From the NCBI GenBank assembly GCA_964584255.1, contig CAZOZM010000006.1, positions 1 through 64,000 on the forward strand: a DNA stretch of 64,000 nt. Direction: 5' to 3'. This stretch comes from UBA3775 sp964584255 (GTDB taxonomy: Bacteria; Bacillota; Clostridia; Lachnospirales; Lachnospiraceae). The position numbers and the translations under genes are program-made. Shown here in pieces: positions 33,453 through 41,290 of this stretch (the stretch's first letter is position 1; every line of letters starts with the position of its first letter). The notes beneath the pieces were generated by a model. That model made no database searches and was not told the DNA's origin. It saw only the letters and a list, made by a program, of their open reading frames with translations.

Positions 33453-33911
33453 ATGAATAAAAAACAGGTTTTAAACAGGCTGGCAACGGCAATCCTGTTC
33501 ATTATATATATTGCTTTTCTGTTTTATTTTCTCTTTTTTAGTGAAAATTACGGAAGAACCAATACAGCAGGAGGTTACAGATACAATCTTGTTCCTTTTG
33601 CTGAAATAAAAAGGTATATTATCTACCACCGAAGCTTTAAAATGTCACAGGTAGTGATCAATCTTCTCGGAAACATAGTTGCATTTATGCCAATGGGATT
33701 TTTCTTCTCATGTTTCATTAACAGGAAGGTGTTGACGGTTACAATATGTGGTGCTTTATCAAGTATACTGGTTGAACTGATACAACTCATAACCATGGTG
33801 GGAAGTTTTGACGTTGACGATATAATCCTGAATACTTTTGGCGTATTTCTTGGCTGTATCATATATTATATCGTAAAACGAAGAATTGATAAAAAAATGA
33901 GATTTGTTTAG
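33453..33911 (+). CDS. VanZ-family membrane protein
   Basis: A 152-residue protein with four predicted membrane segments and the VanZ signature: NLVPFAEIKRYIIYH, VVINLLGNIVAFMPMGFFF and VELIQLITMVGSFDVDDIILNT. The frame is open from 33420, but ATG 33453 has GGAGG 7 nt upstream. It follows the VanS-like kinase by 132 nt. VanZ in enterococci gives low-level teicoplanin resistance, but the biochemical role of family members is unknown. It is more canonical than the VanZ-like protein at 24042. Confidence 0.92.
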   Translation: MNKKQVLNRLATAILFIIYIAFLFYFLFFSENYGRTNTAGGYRYNLVPFAEIKRYIIYHRSFKMSQVVINLLGNIVAFMPMGFFFSCFINRKVLTVTICGALSSILVELIQLITMVGSFDVDDIILNTFGVFLGCIIYYIVKRRIDKKMRFV

Positions 33912-33928
33912 GGAGAGTAGTTTCTTAA

Positions 33929-34261
33929 ATGAACAGGGAACTTTTTTTAGATAAAAAATCGGGAAAAAACGGTTACAAGGGTCGTCGGAGAAAACAGACA
34001 GGCACGATATCCATATTAATGGGAATTTTGTCTTTTGTGATTTTGGCAGCCCTTGTTTTTGTGTCTGCGGGAGATGATCCTACAAGATTCGGAAATGTCG
34101 GGATGCTTGCATTTCTGGATTTACTGCTTTCAGTTGGAGGAATGGTTCTTTCAATAAAAGGTGTTAAGGAAAGCATAAACTATGGAAAGTCGTTTGTGGG
34201 ACTGGTACTTAATGCGGCAATGTTTATCATCCTGATATGCATATATCTTATGGGAGCATGA
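33929..34261 (+). CDS. Small three-segment membrane protein (DUF6142-like)
   Basis: A 110-residue protein with a basic N terminus (about 1-25, with KGRRRKQ) and three hydrophobic segments (about 26-48, 57-75, 86-108). The central part reads LDLLLSVGGMVLSIKGVKESI. I associate it with the DUF6142 family of small clostridial membrane proteins, from memory. It lies 17 nt after the VanZ gene and 55 nt before the aminopeptidase gene, probably in one transcript. Function unknown. Confidence 0.72.
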   Translation: MNRELFLDKKSGKNGYKGRRRKQTGTISILMGILSFVILAALVFVSAGDDPTRFGNVGMLAFLDLLLSVGGMVLSIKGVKESINYGKSFVGLVLNAAMFIILICIYLMGA

Positions 34262-34316
34262 TTCTGCGTATAAAAGCAAAGCGGAAAATGATATTGTGAT
34301 CCGGAAGGAGTGTAAG

Positions 34317-36356
34317 ATGAACAGAAAGTGTTTATATAAAACGGAAAATGAGCTTTATGGAGAAAGATACGGGCTGGCTGTAAACCGTATTAAAGAGTTG
34401 AGAGCAGAAAATACTGAAGGAAAATTCCATGACTATTTTGAAAAGGTATCCCTATTTGTGGAAAAACTGGATGAAATCATGAAACTTGCGGTTTCCGGCG
34501 AACTCTCGAAACTTGGCAGGGACAGCCTTGAAAGCATAAACCATGAAATTTATCATGAGGTTTTACCGGAGAATTATGATTTCAGTTACTGTAACCCGGA
34601 CTATGCATGCAGGAAGCTCGGAAAAAGTTACGGAAGGTTTTTGTCAATGCTCTTTGCAAAACTTCATTCCCTTATCTATGAGTGTTACAACGGAAACATG
34701 CTGGTTCCGTCAATGTTTTATGAGCTGGTGCTTGAGATATACGGAATTGTTAATGATGAAGATGCAAAGCCATCGGCAGTTAAAAAGGCTATTTATTACT
34801 TCTATCATGATTACTGCTATGAATTGACGGAGATTTTTCAAAAGAGGAGAAAAAATCCGGCATACAATGAGATAATTGACATTGTAAAGGAAGCGGATTT
34901 ATCAAAACCGGATTATCTTTATCTTTACGGTTCATATATCGGTCATAACGAACTGGGAATTCATGAATACCTTAAAAGGGCTGATGAAAAAGACATTGAG
35001 AAAATGGCAGATACTTTTGTATCGGGCTATGTAAGGGGATTTGAAACTCAAAACATGGATTTTTCTTCAGTGCAGAATGTGGAAATAAGGTACCCGGTCG
35101 GATTTGAAAGGGTTGTCAGAATTGCAGTAAACTCATTTGAAAAAATGGGAAAGAAAGTATTAATGTACATGGATGACTCAAGAAGAACAGGTACTTCGGG
35201 AGTTTATCCGGGCAGACAGTTCCTGTATGATCACAGAAATGATGAAGTTTTCTTTTATGATAAGAAGTATGAGAAAGTGAAAAAGGAGTGTCTTGATAAG
35301 GTATGTCAGGAATTATCGGACTGCATGGGATGTTATGCAGGTCCTGCGTGTATAGAGACATTCGGAGAAGAACGATTTACACCTGTAAATAAGGATACAG
35401 CAATAGTTCCGGGTGAAAAAGAAAACAGGATAGCACTGTCTCTCAGAACCGGAAATTCCGAGATACTTCATAAATATACGGATTATGAAAAGGTTTCGTT
35501 TACGATTATCGCCTATCCGCTGCCGGATATAGGTGAGGATTTCGAAAAAATATTTACGGCTGTAAACGAGATAAATACGCTGGATAATGAAGTTTATAAA
35601 GAAATACAGCAGAGAATCATCGATGTTCTGGACAAGGGTGATTATGTGGTTGTTAAGGGTTGCGGAAATAACAAAACGAACATAAAAATAATGCTTCATC
35701 ATCTTGCGGACCCTGATAAGGAGACAAATTTTGAAAACTGTACTGCGGACGTAAACATACCGGCAGGGGAGGTGTTTACAAGTCCGGTTCTTAAAGGAAC
35801 AGAGGGAGTACTTAATGTTTCACATGCATTCCTTGAAGGATTTGAGTATAAAGATCTTGTATTGGAATTTAAGGATGGCATGGTAAAAGGGTATTCATGC
35901 AGCAACTTTGAATCAGCCGAAGAAAACAGGAATTATATATTTGAAAATATATTGTTCAGACATGAGACGCTTCCGGTAGGCGAATTCGCAATAGGAACCA
36001 ATACCACTGCATATAAATATGCAGGTGAATTTGAAATCTGGGACAGGCTTCCGATTCTGATTGCAGAAAAAACAGGACCTCATTTTGCAGTAGGAGACAC
36101 CTGTTATTCGGATATGGAAGATTTTATGACATACAATCCTGACGGCAAGGCTATTATCGCCCGTGACAACGAGGTGAGTGTTTTGCGGAAAACAGACAGA
36201 AGCAGGGCGTATTTTAACTGTCATACGGATATTACAATACCTTATCACGAACTTGATTACATTCGAGTTCATACACCGGAAGGCGAATATTCGATAATTG
36301 AGAAGGGACGTTTTGCCGTTCCGGGTACGGAACTGCTTAATGAAAGCCTTTCCTAA
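34317..36356 (+). CDS. M29-type metallo-aminopeptidase with a long N-terminal extension
   Basis: A 679-residue protein. The C-terminal 400 residues resemble the AmpS/leucyl aminopeptidase T (M29) family: Glu485 in NIPAGEVFTSP, Glu556 in PVGEFAIGTN, His589 in KTGPHFAVGD, Tyr597, and His636/Asp638 in CHTDITIPYHELD are the expected two-metal-site residues. It would remove N-terminal amino acids from peptides in the cytoplasm. Classical M29 enzymes have about 410 residues; here some 270 N-terminal helical residues precede the fold and have no motif I recognise. ATG 34317 is chosen over an upstream non-ATG start because of GGAAGGAG 6 nt before it. Confidence 0.82.
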   Translation: MNRKCLYKTENELYGERYGLAVNRIKELRAENTEGKFHDYFEKVSLFVEKLDEIMKLAVSGELSKLGRDSLESINHEIYHEVLPENYDFSYCNPDYACRKLGKSYGRFLSMLFAKLHSLIYECYNGNMLVPSMFYELVLEIYGIVNDEDAKPSAVKKAIYYFYHDYCYELTEIFQKRRKNPAYNEIIDIVKEADLSKPDYLYLYGSYIGHNELGIHEYLKRADEKDIEKMADTFVSGYVRGFETQNMDFSSVQNVEIRYPVGFERVVRIAVNSFEKMGKKVLMYMDDSRRTGTSGVYPGRQFLYDHRNDEVFFYDKKYEKVKKECLDKVCQELSDCMGCYAGPACIETFGEERFTPVNKDTAIVPGEKENRIALSLRTGNSEILHKYTDYEKVSFTIIAYPLPDIGEDFEKIFTAVNEINTLDNEVYKEIQQRIIDVLDKGDYVVVKGCGNNKTNIKIMLHHLADPDKETNFENCTADVNIPAGEVFTSPVLKGTEGVLNVSHAFLEGFEYKDLVLEFKDGMVKGYSCSNFESAEENRNYIFENILFRHETLPVGEFAIGTNTTAYKYAGEFEIWDRLPILIAEKTGPHFAVGDTCYSDMEDFMTYNPDGKAIIARDNEVSVLRKTDRSRAYFNCHTDITIPYHELDYIRVHTPEGEYSIIEKGRFAVPGTELLNESLS

Positions 36357-36387
36357 AAAAATTGTCGTATAAAAATGTATTCACTTC

Positions 36388-36416
36388 TTTACTATGAGGA
36401 AATAAAAATGTATAAT
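36388..36416 (+). promoter_or_regulatory. Promoter of the pur cluster
   Basis: TTTACT (36388-36393) and TATAAT (36411-36416), 17-nt spacer, 67 nt before purE. A small stem CTGTT/AACAG lies in the leader. I see no PurR box or purine riboswitch. Confidence 0.55.
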
Positions 36417-36482
36417 GAATACTAATTTGGATTCTGTTCAAAAACAGGATTTGTTAAATTACAAAAACCGGAGGATATTACT

Positions 36483-36992
36483 ATGGCTTTAGTTGGAATT
36501 GTAATGGGCAGTGATTCGGATCTGCCTGTAATGAAAAAGGCGGCGGAAATGCTTGAAAAGTTTGGAATCTCATATGAGATGACCATTATTTCAGCGCACA
36601 GAATGCCGGATGTTTTCTATGATTATGCCAAAACGGCAGAAGAAAAAGGTATGAAAGTTATCATTGCAGGAGCAGGCGGTGCAGCCCATCTTCCGGGAAT
36701 GACTGCAGCAATCTTCCCGCTTCCGGTAATAGGAGTACCAATACATACAAAAACATTAAGCGGCGTTGATTCTTTATACTCAATAGTTCAGATGCCATCG
36801 GGAATTCCGGTTGCAACTGTTGCAATTGACGGAGCGGCAAATGCGGGAATACTTGCCGCAAAAATTCTTGCAGCTTCAGACAATGAACTTCTTGAAAAGC
36901 TTAAGGCATATAAGGATGAGCTTAAATCCTCGGTAATGGCAAAGAAGGATAAAATAGAAAATATAGGTTATAAGGCCTATATGGAACAGTAG
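36483..36992 (+). CDS. purE: N5-carboxyaminoimidazole ribonucleotide mutase (PurE class I)
   Basis: A 169-residue enzyme that converts N5-CAIR to CAIR in purine synthesis. The GSDSDLPVMKKA phosphate-binding motif, SAHRMPD with the catalytic His, and AGAGGAAHLPGM are present. Its length and motifs are those of class I PurE, which normally works together with PurK; no purK gene is in the window. CCGGAGG stands 8 nt upstream of the ATG. First gene of purE-purM-purN-purD. Confidence 0.97.
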   Translation: MALVGIVMGSDSDLPVMKKAAEMLEKFGISYEMTIISAHRMPDVFYDYAKTAEEKGMKVIIAGAGGAAHLPGMTAAIFPLPVIGVPIHTKTLSGVDSLYSIVQMPSGIPVATVAIDGAANAGILAAKILAASDNELLEKLKAYKDELKSSVMAKKDKIENIGYKAYMEQ

Positions 36993-37028
36993 AAAACTAA
37001 TTATATTAAAATATAAAGGAGATAAGAT

Positions 37029-38054
37029 ATGGATTACAAGAATGCAGGTGTTGATATAGAGGCCGGTTACAAGTCAGTAGAACTTATGAAGGCTTCCGTT
37101 AAGAAGACCATGAGAGAAGAAGTGCTGGGAGGACTCGGAGGTTTCTCGGGTGCATTTTCCTTAGCTAAAATCAAAAACATGGAGGAGCCTGTGCTTCTTT
37201 CCGGAACGGACGGATGCGGAACAAAGGTTAAGCTTGCATTTGTAATGGACAAGCATGATACAATAGGAATTGATGCTGTTGCCATGTGCGTAAACGATAT
37301 TGCCTGTGCAGGCGGAGAGCCTCTTTTCTTCCTTGATTACATTGCATGTGGAAAGAATTATCCTGAAAAAATCGCAACAATAGTTTCGGGTGTTGCAGAG
37401 GGCTGTATTCAGTCGGGAGCAGCACTTGTCGGAGGTGAAACGGCAGAACATCCTGGTCTTATGCCTGAAGATGAGTATGATATCGGTGGTTTTGCAGTAG
37501 GTGTTGTTGAAAAGAAAGAGCTTATCACCGGAGAAAATATTAAAGACGGTGATATCGTTATAGGAATTGCATCAAGCGGAATTCACAGCAATGGTTTTTC
37601 GCTTGTAAGAAAAGTGTTTGAAATGACATCTGAGTCACTTAATACATATTATGATGAGTTGGGTAAGACACTCGGTGAAGCACTTATCGCACCTACAAAG
37701 ATATATGTTAAAGCACTCAAGGCAGTTAAGGAAAGCGGTATCTGTATCGAAGGCTGCAGTCACATTACGGGCGGCGGCTTCTATGAAAATATTCCACGTA
37801 TGCTTCCGGAAGGAAAACATGCGGTAATAAAGAAAGACAGTTATGAAGTTCCTGCAATATTTAAACTCCTCGCAGCAAAAGGCAACATAGAGGAACAGAT
37901 GATGTACAACACATATAATATGGGTATAGGAATGATGATCGTTGTTGACCCTAAGGATGTTGACGGTGCTCTTGAGGCAATTAAATCTGCAGGTGAAGAA
38001 GCTTATGTAATCGGTAACATTGTTGATGGAGAGAAAGGAATCACCATATGCTGA
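37029..38054 (+). CDS. purM: Phosphoribosylformylglycinamidine cyclo-ligase (AIR synthetase)
   Basis: A 341-residue ATP-dependent enzyme that closes the imidazole ring, giving AIR. Motifs: YKNAGVDIEAGYKSVELMK, GGFSGAF, LLSGTDGCGTKVKLA, DAVAMCVNDIACAGGEPLFFLDY, and GGETAEHPG. Length is normal. Its last codons overlap purN by 7 nt, so translation is coupled. Confidence 0.97.
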   Translation: MDYKNAGVDIEAGYKSVELMKASVKKTMREEVLGGLGGFSGAFSLAKIKNMEEPVLLSGTDGCGTKVKLAFVMDKHDTIGIDAVAMCVNDIACAGGEPLFFLDYIACGKNYPEKIATIVSGVAEGCIQSGAALVGGETAEHPGLMPEDEYDIGGFAVGVVEKKELITGENIKDGDIVIGIASSGIHSNGFSLVRKVFEMTSESLNTYYDELGKTLGEALIAPTKIYVKALKAVKESGICIEGCSHITGGGFYENIPRMLPEGKHAVIKKDSYEVPAIFKLLAAKGNIEEQMMYNTYNMGIGMMIVVDPKDVDGALEAIKSAGEEAYVIGNIVDGEKGITIC

Positions 38055-38674
38055 GAATAGTAGTTCTTGTAAGCGGTGGCGGAACAAACCTCCAGGCGAT
38101 TATTGATGCAGTAAAGAACAAGGTTATTACCGATTCGGAAATAGTTGGTGTAATTGCCAGCAACCCGGGAGCGTATGCTTTACAGAGAGCAGCAGAGAAC
38201 GGAATTCCGTCCAGGGTGGTATACAGAAAAGACTTTGAGTCTGCAGAAAAACGAAATGAGGCTTTGGTTGAGGCCGTAGATTCATTTGAACCGGATTTGA
38301 TTGTTCTTGCCGGATTCCTTACCATACTTCCGGTCGGGCTTACATCAAAATACAAAAACAGAATAATAAACATTCATCCGTCACTTATACCTTCTTTTTG
38401 CGGAGACGGATTCTATGGACTTAAAGTTCATGAAGAGGCTCTTAAAAGGGGAGTTAAGGTAACCGGAGCAACAGTACATTTTGTTGATGACGGAACGGAT
38501 ACAGGACCGATACTGATGCAGAAGGCAGTGGGAGTTCTGCCGGGAGACACTCCGGAAGAACTTCAGCTTCGTGTCATGAAGCAGGCAGAATGGATAATTC
38601 TCCCGGCAGTAATTGATGCATTTGCACATGACAGAATAAAGTCGGGAAGCGATGGCACTTTTTACATTTGTTAA
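38048..38674 (+). CDS. purN: Phosphoribosylglycinamide formyltransferase
   Basis: A 208-residue enzyme that formylates GAR with 10-formyl-tetrahydrofolate. It has VLVSGGGTNLQAI for ribonucleotide binding, the catalytic INIHPSLIPSF with Asn-x-His, and VTGATVHFVDDGTDTGPI with the conserved Asp. The start overlaps purM. It is the third step-related gene of the cluster, followed by purD after 24 nt; purH, often found between purN and purD, is absent here. Confidence 0.97.
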   Translation: MLRIVVLVSGGGTNLQAIIDAVKNKVITDSEIVGVIASNPGAYALQRAAENGIPSRVVYRKDFESAEKRNEALVEAVDSFEPDLIVLAGFLTILPVGLTSKYKNRIINIHPSLIPSFCGDGFYGLKVHEEALKRGVKVTGATVHFVDDGTDTGPILMQKAVGVLPGDTPEELQLRVMKQAEWIILPAVIDAFAHDRIKSGSDGTFYIC

Positions 38675-38698
38675 TATACAGGATCTAAGGAGAAAAAC

Positions 38699-39973
38699 AT
38701 GAAGGTTTTAATAGTTGGAAGCGGCGGAAGAGAACACGCAATAGCCATGAGTGTTGCAAAGAGCGATAAGGTTGACAAAATCTATTGTGCTCCGGGAAAT
38801 GCCGGAATTGCGGAACTTGCGGAATGTGTTGATATCAAAGCCATGGAATTTGACAAATTGGTATCTTTTGCAAAGAACAATGAAATCGATCTTACAATTA
38901 TCGGTATGGATGATCCTCTTGTAGGAGGAATTGTTGACGTATTTGAAAAAGAGGGGCTCAGAGTATTCGGACCAAGAAAAAATGCGGCTGTTATCGAAGG
39001 AAGTAAGGCTTTCTCTAAGGATCTTATGAGAAAATACAATATTCCTTCAGCGGATTACAGAAACTTTGACGATGCTGAGGAGGCTCTTGAATATCTTAAA
39101 ACAGCAAAGATGCCGATAGTCTTAAAGGCAGACGGACTGGCACTCGGAAAGGGTGTATTAATCTGTCAGACTCTGGAGGAAGCAGAAGCCGGTGTCAGAG
39201 AAATAATGCTTGATAAGAAATTCGGTACAGCCGGTAATAAGATGGTAATTGAGGAGTTTATGACAGGACGTGAGGTCAGTGTTCTCTGCTTCTGTGACGG
39301 AACAACCATAAGACCGATGACAAGTGCACAGGACCACAAGAGAGCAAAGGACGGAGATCAGGGTCTTAATACCGGAGGAATGGGAAATTTCTCACCAAGT
39401 CCTTTCTATACAGATGAAGTTAAAGCTTTTTGTGAAGAAAAAATCTATAAACCAACGATGGCGGCAATGAAATCCGAAGGAAGAGATTTTACCGGAGTTC
39501 TTTTTGTCGGTCTTATGCTTACACCCGACGGACCAAAGGTTCTTGAATACAATGCAAGATTCGGAGATCCTGAGGCACAGGTTGTGCTTCCGAGAATGAA
39601 GAATGACATTATTGATGTGATTAATGCATGTATAGACGGCAGACTTCATGAAATTGAACTTGATTTTGAGGATAATGCGTGTGTCTGTGTAATTCTTGCA
39701 TCAGACGGTTATCCGGTTTCATATGAAAAGGGATTCAAAATTACCGGTATGGAGAATTTTAAGGATAAAGAAGGATACTATCTTTTCCATGCAGGTTCAA
39801 AATTCAATGAAAATGGTGAAGTTGTAACAAACGGTGGACGTGTACTTGGTGTTACGGCTAAGGGAAGCAATCTTAAAGAAGCAAGAGCAAATGCATATAA
39901 GGCAGTTGACTGGGTGGATTTTGATAATAAGTATTATCGTCATGATATCGGAAAGGCTATCGACGAAGCTTAG
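38699..39973 (+). CDS. purD: Phosphoribosylamine-glycine ligase
   Basis: A 424-residue ATP-grasp enzyme that joins glycine to phosphoribosylamine. Motifs: N-terminal VGSGGREHAIAMSV, the ATP-grasp segments LKADGLALGKGVLI and AQDHKRAKDGDQGLNTGGMG, and LEYNARFGDPEAQVVLPRM. AAGGAG precedes the ATG. Last purine gene of the cluster; a surface lipoprotein gene follows 20 nt later. Confidence 0.97.
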   Translation: MKVLIVGSGGREHAIAMSVAKSDKVDKIYCAPGNAGIAELAECVDIKAMEFDKLVSFAKNNEIDLTIIGMDDPLVGGIVDVFEKEGLRVFGPRKNAAVIEGSKAFSKDLMRKYNIPSADYRNFDDAEEALEYLKTAKMPIVLKADGLALGKGVLICQTLEEAEAGVREIMLDKKFGTAGNKMVIEEFMTGREVSVLCFCDGTTIRPMTSAQDHKRAKDGDQGLNTGGMGNFSPSPFYTDEVKAFCEEKIYKPTMAAMKSEGRDFTGVLFVGLMLTPDGPKVLEYNARFGDPEAQVVLPRMKNDIIDVINACIDGRLHEIELDFEDNACVCVILASDGYPVSYEKGFKITGMENFKDKEGYYLFHAGSKFNENGEVVTNGGRVLGVTAKGSNLKEARANAYKAVDWVDFDNKYYRHDIGKAIDEA

Positions 39974-39993
39974 GAATTTTAAGGGAGAAGAAA

Positions 39994-41130
39994 ATGAAAG
40001 AATTTAGAAAATTGTTTATTACAGTGGCAATTGTTATGTCATTGTGTCTGTCGGGATGCGGTAAGAGTGGAAATAAATCCGCAAAAGAGAATCCTTCAAC
40101 GCCGACACCGACAGAGTATGTCAGTGAAAAAAAGAATACACCGACGGTAACACCTGAGGATGAGGTTACACCGACAGTAACTCAGGGAGCGGATGATGTA
40201 ACGCCTACGGAATCGGCAACACCTACGGCGACGGTTACGGTTACAGGTCCGGCGGCAACTCAGACTCCGGCTCCAAGTGTGATACCTACGGGAACGCATG
40301 AGGAAACACCGGTAAGCAGGAACATGTATGCAACGGTTAATCTGAAGGTGAGGGAAGAATGTAATTCTTCATCTGCACAGGTAGGTGTGGTGGATTACGG
40401 TAAAACGGTATTTGTATATGGTATACTTGAAAATGGATGGGCAAGAGTTGACTTTAACGGAAAGATTGCATATGTTCATTCGGGTTACCTTTCAGCAGAG
40501 CCAGTAAGCGCATCAACACCGGTTCCTACCGCGACGGCAACACCAAATGCCGCAAAACCGACAGCAACAGCAACGCCGGCACCTACAAAAGCACCGGACA
40601 GTAATGTATATCAGCATGTGTTTGATAAAAATCTTGATCGTGACGGTAGAAATTATCTTGCATCAAATGAGGATGTTGCAGCAGATCACCTCGCAGCAAT
40701 AAATGCCGAGAGAAAGAGACTTAATGATGCCGGTACAACAATGCCGCAACTTAAGATTGATGATGGACTGAATCTGGTTGCAGCATACAGATGTGCCGAA
40801 CTTGTATCATTTAATGATGCAAATCTGTTCAGTCATTACCATCCGGGATATCCTGAAACAAAGGCAAATGCATGTGCTTTTGATGTATATAAGTTCTATA
40901 ATGACAAAGCATATAATTACATTGCAGAGAATATTGCGATGAAACATGCAACCGGCAGTGCGGGATGGCAGTATTTCTATACAAGGGACCAGCTTGGATA
41001 TGAGTTCTACAAGCAGTTTGAAGCATCTTCAGGTCATTATGCAAATATGACCAATTCAAATTATACGAAGATCGGAATATGTTTCTATATAGACAACAAT
41101 TATGTTTATGTTGTGCAGATATTCGGATAA
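39994..41130 (+). CDS. Surface lipoprotein with SH3 and CAP (SCP) domains
   Basis: A 378-residue extracellular lipoprotein. The lipobox LCLSGC puts the lipid at Cys22. A Thr/Pro-rich linker follows (about 35-105), then a bacterial SH3-type domain (about 109-166; NLKVREECNSSSAQVG and GWARVDFNGKIAYVHSGYL), a second Thr/Pro/Ala-rich linker (about 170-202), and a CAP domain of the SCP/PR-1 family (about 225-378; ending IGICFYIDNNYVYVVQIFG), with YIAENIA and SSGHYANM regions. The SH3 part probably binds cell wall; the role of CAP domains in bacteria is not settled. Many T/P codons make the linker DNA repetitive. It likely shares the purine transcript by read-through and ends at a strong terminator. 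Confidence 0.88.
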   Translation: MKEFRKLFITVAIVMSLCLSGCGKSGNKSAKENPSTPTPTEYVSEKKNTPTVTPEDEVTPTVTQGADDVTPTESATPTATVTVTGPAATQTPAPSVIPTGTHEETPVSRNMYATVNLKVREECNSSSAQVGVVDYGKTVFVYGILENGWARVDFNGKIAYVHSGYLSAEPVSASTPVPTATATPNAAKPTATATPAPTKAPDSNVYQHVFDKNLDRDGRNYLASNEDVAADHLAAINAERKRLNDAGTTMPQLKIDDGLNLVAAYRCAELVSFNDANLFSHYHPGYPETKANACAFDVYKFYNDKAYNYIAENIAMKHATGSAGWQYFYTRDQLGYEFYKQFEASSGHYANMTNSNYTKIGICFYIDNNYVYVVQIFG

Positions 41131-41185
41131 AACTGATTTGATGCATTGAAAATATTGGTTAAACAAAAGTATTACGTATTTAGGG

Positions 41186-41222
41186 GGAAGGACAGCTCTG
41201 TCAGGGGCTGTCCTTCCCTTTA
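41186..41222 (+). terminator. Terminator after the CAP lipoprotein
   Basis: GGGAAGGACAGC pairs with GGCTGTCCTTCCC around a loop of about 9 nt, followed by TTTAG. The stem is strong but the T-run is short. Confidence 0.8.
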
Positions 41223-41224
41223 GC

Positions 41225-41253
41225 TTGCATGTAAAGCTATGATATGGTAAAAT
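41225..41253 (+). promoter_or_regulatory. Promoter of clpC-radA
   Basis: TTGCAT (41225-41230) and TAAAAT (41248-41253), 17-nt spacer. A small palindrome, TAGCTT/AAGCTA, overlaps the -35 box. I see no tandem CtsR heptamer box. Confidence 0.45.
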
Positions 41254-41290
41254 TGATTCTGTATATCCGGAAGAATTTGGAGGTAATTTG

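Noticed and set aside
40090..40600. Repetitive ACA-CCG-rich DNA that looks like a tandem repeat
   Set aside because: It encodes the Thr/Pro-rich linkers of the CAP lipoprotein; codon repetition explains it, not a mobile or CRISPR repeat.
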